Shown: in pieces, positions 1 to 6,915 of the stretch
Layout of the letters: each line of letters opens with the position of its first letter
How positions within the stretch are numbered: the stretch's first letter is position 1
Assembly: GCA_002170915.1 (NCBI GenBank)
Contig: NHHQ01000015.1
Span: 1 to 9,987, forward strand
DNA: 9,987 nucleotides
Reading direction: 5' to 3'
Source of the DNA: Rhodospirillaceae bacterium TMED167
Lineage (GTDB): Bacteria > Pseudomonadota > Alphaproteobacteria > Rhodospirillales_A > UBA2165
Notes under the pieces: generated by a model
Databases searched by the model: none
The model's input: the letters and a program-made list of their open reading frames with translations, nothing else
Told to the model about the DNA's origin: nothing
Program-made: the position numbers and the translations under genes

Positions 1-2
1 CG

Positions 3-149
3 GGCCATCCCGCGGTGATCGACGGCGCGTCGGATTTAATGGCAGATGTCTTCGGCGAAGCTGGTCGGCACGCCCGTTTTGCAGTGGGCGTTTCCAGCCT
101 CCCATTGGGCGTGGCGGTTGAGATTGATGGTATCTTCGAAATCACCTAA
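3..149 (+). CDS. RidA/YjgF family protein, C-terminal fragment
   Basis: This is the end of a reading frame that enters from the left edge of the window; the visible part is 48 residues followed by TAA at 147-149. It contains the conserved block G-E-x-G-R-H-A-R-x-A-V-G-V near residues 18-30, then S-L-P-L-G-V-A-V-E and a final I-F-E-I. This is the C-terminal half of the RidA/YjgF/UK114 fold, and the wording suggests the roughly 150-residue subfamily that bacteria often carry besides classical RidA. Classical RidA enzymes are cytosolic trimers that hydrolyse reactive enamine/imine intermediates such as 2-aminoacrylate. Whether this subfamily does the same is not shown by the sequence, and the N-terminal half is outside the window. 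No clear terminator follows the stop codon. Confidence 0.88.
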   Translation, partial: GHPAVIDGASDLMADVFGEAGRHARFAVGVSSLPLGVAVEIDGIFEIT

Positions 150-722
150 AAGCGGCTAGTGGGTGGATAAATTCAGAACCTTCTCGGAAAATCATTCTCC
201 TGAGTTGACATGATATACGCCAGACGGTTGTCGGACTTTTTTGGGCCGCTCTCATAACAATGGTGCTTTAACGGCACACTCCACTGCTGAATACGCTTCT
301 ATGCCGTGAAAACCTGAGATTCCTTCGTTGTTATCACTAATGGAATAACCTATCCCGACGAGGACTTTTGGTTAATTACCACCAGTGTCATCATCACCGT
401 TCTGTTACCGGCATGTACATATTCACCTTTTAGACTTAGCGAGCAAAAGCGCATCAAACGAAAGCCGGAGATCCACAAAGCGTGATGTCCCCCAGGAAAC
501 GGGTGATGCACCCCAAATCGTGTCGATGGAAACCTTAGATTATCGCCCCTTTTTCCTTACACGGTGAGGCCTCTGTTGCATCGATCAGTCTATCCTGCCA
601 GCTTACCTCGGGTTTTGTGCATCTTTTGTTCGGAGACCAATCGCGTTAGCCTTTACGGCTCCCGTCAACATTTCTATACCACTGCGTGAAGCTAGAATTA
701 AGTTTTTTTGGGAAACGAGTTC
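150..722. other. Long intergenic region with no supported gene
   Basis: About 570 bases separate the RidA-like stop codon from the sodium channel start. The longest open frame, GTG at 385 to 567, would encode 60 residues. It has no Shine-Dalgarno sequence, no recognisable family and an unusual composition, so I do not call it. A TTGACA hexamer lies at 205-210 but has no good -10 partner 16-18 bases downstream. A short inverted repeat GTTAT/ATAAC occurs at 330-334 and 345-349. I see no tRNA, no strong terminator hairpin with a T run and no transposon ends. The region presumably holds the terminator of the upstream gene and the promoter of the channel, and could hide a small RNA, but nothing here proves it. 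Confidence 0.6.
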
Positions 723-1574
723 ATGCAAAAATCACCTGGGGCATCCAAAACACGCACGCGACTATCGGAAAAGCTTGGGCAGTTTGTAGAGAGCCGACCA
801 GTGCAGAACTTTATCATCGTGCTGATAATTCTCAATGCAGTGACGCTGGGGCTAGAAACAGACCCCGACGTAGTCCGGCGGTTAGGCACCGCACTGCATA
901 TTTTCGACAAAGTCATCCTCGCGGTATTTGCCTTCGAAATTTTTTCGAAACTCATCTATCGCAGATTGGCATTTTTCAAAAACGGTTGGAACATTTTTGA
1001 CTTTATTATTGTTGGCATTGCTCTCATCCCCAGTTCTGGCCCTCTCTCCGTCCTTAGGACGCTGAGAATATTCCGCGCCATGCGGTTATTATCCATCGTG
1101 CCCTCCATGCGAAAAGTGACGCAAGCCTTGTTCTCGGCAATTCCGGGAATCCTCTCCGTCGGCTCGATGATCTTACTGATTTTCTATGTAAGCGCCGTCT
1201 TAAGCACAAACTTTTTTGGCGCTGAATTCGCACCTTGGTTTGGCACGATCGGGCGCTCTATGTTTACACTCTTTCAAATTATGACCCTCGAGAGCTGGTC
1301 TATGGGCATAGTTCGTCCCGTGATGGAGGACTTTTCCTGGGCCTGGGCGTTTTTTGTGCCCTTCATCCTGGTGACTAGTTTTGCGGTTCTAAATCTGTTC
1401 ATCGGGATCATTGTTGATGCCATGCAGACCCAAAATGCAGCCATAAATAAGGACCTTAAAGAAGATGCCACCGAGGCTTTAGGAGGAGATATACGACGCG
1501 ACCTCATTGACCTCAAAAAAGAGGTCCAGGTGATGAGCGCGTTGTTAAAGGCCAAGAATTTACAGGATTCTTGA
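723..1574 (+). CDS. Bacterial voltage-gated sodium channel (BacNav)
   Basis: Six-transmembrane, single-domain ion channel of 283 residues, the usual size for NaChBac/NavAb/NavMs relatives, which form homotetramers in the inner membrane and pass Na+ on depolarisation. Approximate segments: S1 28-45, S2 59-79 with acidic E72, S3 88-102 with D93, S4 108-123 with gating arginines R112, R115, R118 and R121 at three-residue spacing, S5 140-162, pore helix and filter 178-195, S6 205-234. The filter reads T188-L-E-S-W-S193, the sodium-selective BacNav signature; the ring of E190 would form the high-field site. Residues 245-280 are charged and heptad-like, matching the C-terminal four-helix coiled coil that holds BacNav tetramers together. 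I prefer ATG 723, preceded by GGGA at 710-713 with good spacing; an in-frame TTG at 708 would add five residues. The next gene lies 184 bases downstream on the same strand. Confidence 0.96.
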   Translation: MQKSPGASKTRTRLSEKLGQFVESRPVQNFIIVLIILNAVTLGLETDPDVVRRLGTALHIFDKVILAVFAFEIFSKLIYRRLAFFKNGWNIFDFIIVGIALIPSSGPLSVLRTLRIFRAMRLLSIVPSMRKVTQALFSAIPGILSVGSMILLIFYVSAVLSTNFFGAEFAPWFGTIGRSMFTLFQIMTLESWSMGIVRPVMEDFSWAWAFFVPFILVTSFAVLNLFIGIIVDAMQTQNAAINKDLKEDATEALGGDIRRDLIDLKKEVQVMSALLKAKNLQDS

Positions 1575-1683
1575 GAAAACGCGGAGATGACTAAATATGA
1601 TCTAGCACCGGCATACCCCAAAGATCACAGCCCCAGATCAATGGTGAACCTTGACGAACATTTTTTGTCATCAAATTGGCAGG

Positions 1684-1689
1684 TATGAT
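1684..1689 (+). promoter_or_regulatory. Possible -10 element (TATGAT) before the exported protein gene
   Basis: TATGAT differs from the sigma70 -10 consensus at one position and sits about 70 bases before the preferred ATG at 1759, in the gap after the channel gene. The -35 match is poor: TTGTCA at 1665-1670 is only 13 bases away and TTGACG at 1651-1656 is too far. If used, transcription would start near 1696. That would exclude the TTG at 1651 as a start codon and would make this gene independent of the channel. Suggestive only. Confidence 0.22.
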
Positions 1690-1758
1690 ACAAGAAAGAA
1701 ATCAGTCATGAGGCGTCGTGCAACATATTCTTACTTTGAGAGCAGAACTGACGGATCA

Positions 1759-4089
1759 ATGAAGGCATTATCGACGGTCATAATTGTCATGTTGTTGGCC
1801 GGAAGTCTCTTTTCGGTGTCAGGTAGTATTAAGGCACAACAGAGCTCGGATACAACCCAACAACTGAGCAAACGTCTTCTCGATGCTGTTGACGGCAATG
1901 AAGTTGAGGCCGTCCGGTCGTTACTTGCGATCGCCTCGGGCCGGTCTTTGGTTGCTTTGCCAATCGGGCTGACGGCTGCGGGCCGGGCCGTCGAACGCGG
2001 CTACTATGAAGTCGCACATCACATCCTTGCAGTTCGGAACCAGCAAATTCAATTAGAGAGAGACGAACGGACCGCAAATCCATCTAACGAACGCGGCTAC
2101 CCAGCGGCAGTGCCCCTTCAATCCGCATCTCCAGCGAAGAGACCTATATCTCCCCCTTTACGGCTTGATCGGCAAACACCAAAGCCGCTTGCAGTAACCG
2201 ACCCAACACCCGCAGCGACACCAATCCCGAAGGCAAAGGCGCGTACGGGAGATCCTGCTCCCAAATCACCACCGCCCCTATCCGGCCCCAATCCATTTGA
2301 ACCTTCGCACACGCCGGAAATCGAACTGCCCAGAGTCCACCCTGTTGATCAGCCGGACAATCGGTCTGATAAATCCGATACGTTTCCAGCAGCTCGAGTG
2401 GCACCTCCCCCAGATCTCCCACTGCGAGGGTCACCGAAAAGCGCGGTGGTAGATACAACACCTAACCGCAACCTGCCAACGCCCATCGGCCCACCGATAG
2501 GTGCAACAAAGCCAGAAAAATCGGGATTTTTTGGGCGACTTTTGGGTACAGTGTCCGACACGTTTATCCCATCGGATAGCGAGCCGGAGGCTGACAATGA
2601 GACCCCGGACACGCCAGAAACTGTCAGCTCGTCCAACCCGTCTCACATGACGGGAGGAACACCCATGGCGCTCTCAGAAAGTACTCGACCGCCGGAAGGG
2701 GTCAATTTGACAGAAAACGCCCCTCCATCTGATGGAATCCTTAGCAATTTGACAGAATTTTTTACCTCGAGCGGCCCTCCAGAAAACACGCTGGCAACAT
2801 TAACATTGCCAGCGCCGGCACCCATAGCAAGCATTACGAAAGTAAATACAAACGATGAACCGTCAGCAAAAGCGGAACTGACTAAACCTGGCAAGTCGAT
2901 ATCACAATCTGGAAAATCACCATCCTCTGGTCCCGAAGCACCCGGCTTCATTGATTTGATTAAGAAGGTTCTCCGCTATGAGACTCTAAAGCCAGAACCA
3001 GCGGCGGAGGAACCCTCCGTTTCCACGACCATTGCGGCCAAGCTTCTTGAACCTTCACCGCTAAATCCCAGCGAAAACATTGGTATGGCGCTCCAACAAA
3101 GCGGGCAGGCTACCGCCAGAACAATTGGCATGTCCTCGCCTCTCCCCGCCAAACCAGTTGCTAGTGAGCCAGAAAATGACCCTCCAACAAGTCAAACACA
3201 CAACTCGTCGACGCTCGCCCCTGACGTGATCATGCCTCCAGTCCACATCCAGGTAGAAAAAAAAAGTAACCCGTTCCAAGAGAAGTTCCAGGTCCAGGAG
3301 AAATCTATACCGCCACCATCCCGTGCGCCCACTGCGTCGTCAGCGGTCAACGCCAAAGCACCAGCTAAAAGCGTCGTAACCCAACTAGAGACACGGGCGA
3401 CTGCGATTAGGTTAGGTTCAACTAATAAGATGCCTGCTACCGCTGCCATAGCGCGGTTCGAAAAGTCCAGATCACGTCAGAGAACGGCGCTGCCGCAAAT
3501 GAAGGCTCCAGCATCTGGAACGCCGGACAGGAAGCACCCCATGTTTCGGATTGGCAAGTCCCTCACCCTTGGTCTTTCTCTAAACCCAAAAGCAATAGCT
3601 AGTGGGGAGTGCTTTCGGAAAGGACTAGTTACCGACTGGTATTGCCTGGAACAAGCCGACTGGCCTCAAGAGATGGCGAAGGCAAAGGGCCTGAACGCCT
3701 GGCATTATCGAGAGGCATCGACTGTCGTCCTATATAAAAGTGGTAAAGCAGTCAGGATATACTCGGTCATTCCATCAAATACTTATGATGACGCGATAAA
3801 GTATTATACCAGCCTTTTAGGTCCTCCTACCAAGTTTGTGACGGATAAGCTTGTCCGCCTAGGTAACACTCCGTTATCGAACCACTCCTCAACTTGGATC
3901 TATCCTTCAAAAAGAGGCGGTATGGAAACACTTGAAATAAGACGGTTTGATAATATTCGGGGCTTTATTGCGTCCGATACTGTAGGTTTCATTCGCCTAT
4001 TTGAGGAAAATTCAAATCCGATATTTGCTGTCTTATCTGACACGGATCTCATCCTGCATCAGATAAGGAGTAAAAATAAAAAACGGTGA
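1759..4089 (+). CDS. Exported ankyrin-like, proline-rich linker protein of unknown function
   Basis: I do not recognise a named family. From ATG 1759 the protein has 776 residues. It opens with a signal peptide: M-K-A, a hydrophobic core around residues 5-22, and a likely cleavage after I-K-A before Q-Q, so it should act in the periplasm or envelope. The open frame extends back to TTG 1651, with another ATG at 1708; 1759 is chosen because it puts the signal peptide at the very N-terminus. Residues about 30-90 look like one to two degenerate ankyrin repeats (L-L-D-A-V-D-G-N-E-V-E-A-V-R-S-L-L, then a similar helix pair). Residues about 100-590 are Pro/Ser/Thr/Ala-rich and probably disordered, broken by three short hydrophobic islands. 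Residues about 595-776 look folded, with aromatic-rich strands, C618 and C629 that could form a disulphide, and a basic end. Codon use looks continuous, with no frameshift evident. The gene converges on the cyclase genes, with 35 bases between stop codons. Confidence 0.8.
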   Translation: MKALSTVIIVMLLAGSLFSVSGSIKAQQSSDTTQQLSKRLLDAVDGNEVEAVRSLLAIASGRSLVALPIGLTAAGRAVERGYYEVAHHILAVRNQQIQLERDERTANPSNERGYPAAVPLQSASPAKRPISPPLRLDRQTPKPLAVTDPTPAATPIPKAKARTGDPAPKSPPPLSGPNPFEPSHTPEIELPRVHPVDQPDNRSDKSDTFPAARVAPPPDLPLRGSPKSAVVDTTPNRNLPTPIGPPIGATKPEKSGFFGRLLGTVSDTFIPSDSEPEADNETPDTPETVSSSNPSHMTGGTPMALSESTRPPEGVNLTENAPPSDGILSNLTEFFTSSGPPENTLATLTLPAPAPIASITKVNTNDEPSAKAELTKPGKSISQSGKSPSSGPEAPGFIDLIKKVLRYETLKPEPAAEEPSVSTTIAAKLLEPSPLNPSENIGMALQQSGQATARTIGMSSPLPAKPVASEPENDPPTSQTHNSSTLAPDVIMPPVHIQVEKKSNPFQEKFQVQEKSIPPPSRAPTASSAVNAKAPAKSVVTQLETRATAIRLGSTNKMPATAAIARFEKSRSRQRTALPQMKAPASGTPDRKHPMFRIGKSLTLGLSLNPKAIASGECFRKGLVTDWYCLEQADWPQEMAKAKGLNAWHYREASTVVLYKSGKAVRIYSVIPSNTYDDAIKYYTSLLGPPTKFVTDKLVRLGNTPLSNHSSTWIYPSKRGGMETLEIRRFDNIRGFIASDTVGFIRLFEENSNPIFAVLSDTDLILHQIRSKNKKR
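2524..2973 (+). repeat. Three amphipathic-looking motifs at exact 70-residue spacing within the linker
   Basis: Within the disordered linker of the exported protein, three ten-residue islands share the pattern G-[FI]-[FLI]-[GSD]-x-[LI]-x-x-[TFV]-[VFL]. They start at residues 256 (G-F-F-G-R-L-L-G-T-V), 326 (G-I-L-S-N-L-T-E-F-F) and 396 (G-F-I-D-L-I-K-K-V-L), at nucleotides 2524, 2734 and 2944. The two intervals are each exactly 210 bases. The DNA between them is not recognisably repeated, and residue 466 does not begin a fourth copy. They could be docking motifs, membrane-touching helices or relics of an old tandem duplication. Confidence 0.4.
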
Positions 4090-4124
4090 GGTATGATCTT
4101 AAAAATACAAGTTTAATGAACAAA

Positions 4125-6506
4125 TTACTTTGAAGTCATGACCCAGACGCCATCCCAGTCCTTTGGATTTTTCTTTTTCATTATCGAACATCTCTCGATG
4201 TAAGTATTTGAAAGTTTATCCACCGGATTTGCCCTTAAGCATTCTTTAAATGACTTGATGGCTTTGTCCCATGCGCCAGTTTTGAATGCCACACGCCCTT
4301 CATTAAAATGGTTTACCGTATCCATCAGGTTCGGGAATGTCGTTGAGTTATGGTAATCTAAAACCTCTCTAACCCCAACTGGCTCTGTTTTTCCTTTTAC
4401 AATGACGTCATCAATATATCTTATTTGGTAGGTCCCCTTTAATTTTTCATAAGTATAGTCGCTTATGAGGATACGAGCAGAATACTGTTTGCAGGCGCTC
4501 TCTAGTCGTGCGGCCAGGTTAACTCCATCCCCTATCATGGTATAATCCATACGTTTAGAGGATCCAATGTTACCCGAGACTACTTTATCCGTGTTTAGCC
4601 CTAACCCCATATCAACCGGCATTTTGCCCTCTTTTTCTCGAATTTCATTCCACTCCCATAGGCGTGAAATCATATTTATGCCTGCTCGGACACCGCGATC
4701 CTCATCGTCATCATTTGCAACGGGTATACCAAATCCAGCCATGATAGCATCGCCGATAAACTTATCTACCATCCCCCCCTGTTCAGTGATTGCCTCAACC
4801 ATGATGTCAAAGTATTCGTTAAGTAGCTGGACAGTACCCTGAGCCCCTAAAGTTTCTGTTATTGTGGTAAATCCTCTAACGTCAGAAAAAAGTAAGGTTG
4901 CGACAGTTTCTTGCCCTCCCATAATATCTTTACCCTCACTCATTAATTGATCCGCAATTCCGGGATCAATATAACGCGACATTGTGGACTTCATCCTTTT
5001 TTCATCTGAAATATCCTCAATCATTATGAGTGTGCCCAAATGGCCTTCCCCTTGCTCCATTCTTCCGTCGGGATCTTGGTTTTCCAATGGAAGAAAGCTC
5101 ATATTCGCTGAGACTGTCTCAATATTATCATCCTCTCGGGTACCTACTTCAAATTCGACATCCATCAATGTTTCGTCTTCCTTAGTCTCCTCAAGATTTT
5201 GAATTTTCTCAAAAATCCATGACCTCCCATTTGTAAAAAACTCTTCGGATTTCTTACCAAGAATATCTGCAGACCGAATTTTTAATATTTTAAGCCCGGC
5301 CTTGTTGCAGGTTATTATTGTCCCTTCGTCATCAATCGTAATTACAGCATTAGACATGCTGGTAAGCATGCTATGATTGTAAGCCCTTTCTTTTGCTACA
5401 TCCTCAAACAGCTTCGCATTCTCCAGGGCGATGGCAACTTGCTGAGTAAAAGCTTTAAGCCGGGACTCATCTTCATCCGTAAAGCCCCCTCCCTTTTTAT
5501 TAAGCGCTTGCGTACAACCGATACACTCTCCTTCCTTGTTTATTATTGGAACGCATAATATCGAGCGCGTGAAATATCCGGTTTGTTTATCAAATCCCGG
5601 GTTAAATCTAAGGTCGGCATAAGCATGTGGAATATTAATAGTTTCCCGAGACTGGAATACTGCACCCGCTATACCAGCACTATTGGGCAGCCTAATTTCA
5701 CCGATACCATCTCCCATCGCTACCCTCGAAAAGAGTTCATCCGTTTTTGGATCGTTTAGGAAAAGGGTTGCCCTGTCCGCATTCAGCATACGTGTTGACT
5801 CAAGCATGACACGTTGCAGCAGAGAACCTAGGTCAATCTCCGCAGTAACATCGGAAACAACATCTAGAAACTGCATTTCTTTTTCGCGGGTTTTCTCCAT
5901 TTCCTCCAGCCCTTGAGCATTTTGGAGAGAGACCGCTGCTTGCCCCGTAATGGCTTCAACAACCTCAAGGTCTTCCTTTGTAAATCGACCCTTTTTCTTG
6001 TTCAAAATTTGAATTACCCCAATAATATCATTGCGCACAGTCCTTACCGGCGCACATACAACATTTTTGGTGACGTAGCCCGTCTGCTCGTCAATTTTGG
6101 AGTTGAACCGCTCATCATCATAAGCGTTATGGATTATCTCACCTACACCAGACTGAAAAATTGAGCCAGCGATACCGGTTGTATTTAGAATTCTTATTTC
6201 TCGCGTGAGCTCACCTTGTGCAACTCGTGAATACAACTCCCCGGTCAATGGATCATTTAAAAACAAGCTGCCCCTATCTGCTTTAAGCTCTTGGGTTGTC
6301 ATATCGATCAACGTCCACAAGATTTCACTTAAGTTTCTCAAACCGGCAATCCTGCGTGTAACAGACAATAACATTTCTGTTTGGTGCAGTTTTGCCTGGG
6401 TGCGCTCTAGGTGCCCCTTAAGTTCAGAGGGGCTTAAAGACTTGGAGACTGCCCCTAAAGTCCCACGATTTCCTGTCCTGGATGTATTTTCTTCTTTATT
6501 AGGCAT
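4125..6506 (-). CDS. Class III adenylate cyclase with tandem GAF and PAS domains (CyaB1-like)
   Basis: A 793-residue protein without membrane segments, making cAMP from ATP in the cytosol. Order: N-terminal coiled coil about 25-52; GAF1 about 54-196; GAF2 about 218-363; PAS about 374-500; cyclase homology domain about 530-715; helical TPR-like stretch about 730-775; tail P-K-D-W-D-G-V at 781-787. Catalytic residues are intact: metal-binding D542 and D586, adenine-selecting K582 and T656, transition-state N663 and R667. GAF2 carries a complete N-K-x(n)-F-x3-D-E motif (N336, K337, F342, D346, E347); GAF1 has the same motif except D179-L180. That motif marks cyclic-nucleotide-binding GAF domains, and the overall order matches Anabaena CyaB1, whose GAF domains respond to cAMP; positive feedback is therefore plausible but inferred. 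The ATG overlaps the stop of the upstream coiled-coil gene (A-T-G-C-C-T-A-A, 6506-6499), with a GGAG seven bases ahead inside that gene, so translation is probably coupled. Confidence 0.95.
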   Translation of the reverse strand: MPNKEENTSRTGNRGTLGAVSKSLSPSELKGHLERTQAKLHQTEMLLSVTRRIAGLRNLSEILWTLIDMTTQELKADRGSLFLNDPLTGELYSRVAQGELTREIRILNTTGIAGSIFQSGVGEIIHNAYDDERFNSKIDEQTGYVTKNVVCAPVRTVRNDIIGVIQILNKKKGRFTKEDLEVVEAITGQAAVSLQNAQGLEEMEKTREKEMQFLDVVSDVTAEIDLGSLLQRVMLESTRMLNADRATLFLNDPKTDELFSRVAMGDGIGEIRLPNSAGIAGAVFQSRETINIPHAYADLRFNPGFDKQTGYFTRSILCVPIINKEGECIGCTQALNKKGGGFTDEDESRLKAFTQQVAIALENAKLFEDVAKERAYNHSMLTSMSNAVITIDDEGTIITCNKAGLKILKIRSADILGKKSEEFFTNGRSWIFEKIQNLEETKEDETLMDVEFEVGTREDDNIETVSANMSFLPLENQDPDGRMEQGEGHLGTLIMIEDISDEKRMKSTMSRYIDPGIADQLMSEGKDIMGGQETVATLLFSDVRGFTTITETLGAQGTVQLLNEYFDIMVEAITEQGGMVDKFIGDAIMAGFGIPVANDDDEDRGVRAGINMISRLWEWNEIREKEGKMPVDMGLGLNTDKVVSGNIGSSKRMDYTMIGDGVNLAARLESACKQYSARILISDYTYEKLKGTYQIRYIDDVIVKGKTEPVGVREVLDYHNSTTFPNLMDTVNHFNEGRVAFKTGAWDKAIKSFKECLRANPVDKLSNTYIERCSIMKKKNPKDWDGVWVMTSK

Positions 6507-6915
6507 TGTTGTGCTCCAGTTCCGTCCTTAATTTTGCGATAGTCTCTTGCAGATGACTATGTTCATCCAAATTAGTTACCGCTTGTTGTTGGAGATTTTC
6601 CTCAAAGGTAAATTGAGCATCTTCAAGTTCACCACGAAGTCCGGTCGCCGTATCTTTTAGTTGTTGGATCTCATCTGCAGAACGCTGCACAGCTTGCTGA
6701 ACCGCAGCATCCTTCTCAAACCGCAGGCTCTCCAACTCATCCCGAAGTCCGGTCGCCGTATCTTTCAGTTGTTGGATCTCATCTGCAGAACGCTGCACAG
6801 CCTGCTGAACCGCAGCATCCTTCTCAAAAATTGCTTCCTCTAGTACAGCTCTAACCGATACCACAGTTTCTCTTAGGTGACGATTTTCGATGCCTAAATC
6901 CGTATCCAAAGTCAC
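6499..6915 (-). CDS. Small coiled-coil protein of 36-residue repeats, coupled to the GAF cyclase
   Basis: No named family is recognised. The 138-residue product is almost wholly predicted helix, rich in Glu, Gln, Ala and Leu, with no signal peptide, membrane segment or cysteine. It contains two nearly identical 36-residue units (30-65 and 66-101), each beginning F-E-K-D-A-A-V-Q-Q-A and ending L-R-x-E-L-E, a third diverged unit (102-138), and a half unit at the N-terminus (13-28, H-L-R-E-T). The heptad-like spacing predicts a rod-shaped dimer or trimer. The start is GTG at 6915, preceded by GGAG at 6922-6919, which is rather close; TTG at 6909 would have more normal spacing. Its last eight bases overlap the start of the adenylate cyclase, so the two are made together. 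Role inferred: a cytosolic scaffold or regulator that binds the cyclase's N-terminal coiled coil. Confidence 0.8.
   Translation of the reverse strand: MTLDTDLGIENRHLRETVVSVRAVLEEAIFEKDAAVQQAVQRSADEIQQLKDTATGLRDELESLRFEKDAAVQQAVQRSADEIQQLKDTATGLRGELEDAQFTFEENLQQQAVTNLDEHSHLQETIAKLRTELEHNNA
6514..6517 (-). promoter_or_regulatory. Ribosome binding site of the GAF cyclase, inside the upstream gene
   Basis: GGAG read on the minus strand lies seven bases before ATG 6506 and within the codons for the L-E-H end of the coiled-coil protein. Its quality and spacing support 6506 as the true cyclase start and support translational coupling between the two genes. Confidence 0.7.
6635..6828 (-). repeat. 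108-base tandem repeat inside the coiled-coil gene
   Basis: Two blocks of 86 bases, 6635-6720 and 6743-6828, are offset by exactly 108 bases and differ at only two positions by eye. The 22 bases between them (6721-6742) are less well matched to the base pairs bordering the other copy. The period of 108 keeps the reading frame and equals one 36-residue unit, so one unit was duplicated recently, or the copies are kept alike by gene conversion. Copy number could vary between strains by slippage or recombination. Confidence 0.9.

Noticed and set aside
385..567. GTG-initiated frame of 60 residues in the first intergenic region
   Set aside because: No ribosome binding site, no recognisable family, and composition typical of a chance frame.
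1651..1758. N-terminal extension of the exported protein from TTG 1651 or ATG 1708
   Set aside because: It would put up to 36 polar residues ahead of a clear signal peptide, and a TATGAT promoter-like element lies inside it. Kept only as an alternative start.
2118..2951. Several minus-strand open frames opposite the exported protein gene
   Set aside because: They mirror the Pro/Ser/Thr-rich codons of the plus-strand gene, overlap one another and match no family.
6635..6828. CRISPR-like array
   Set aside because: Only two long copies, in frame inside a protein gene and encoding a helical repeat; the spacing is a protein unit, not a spacer.
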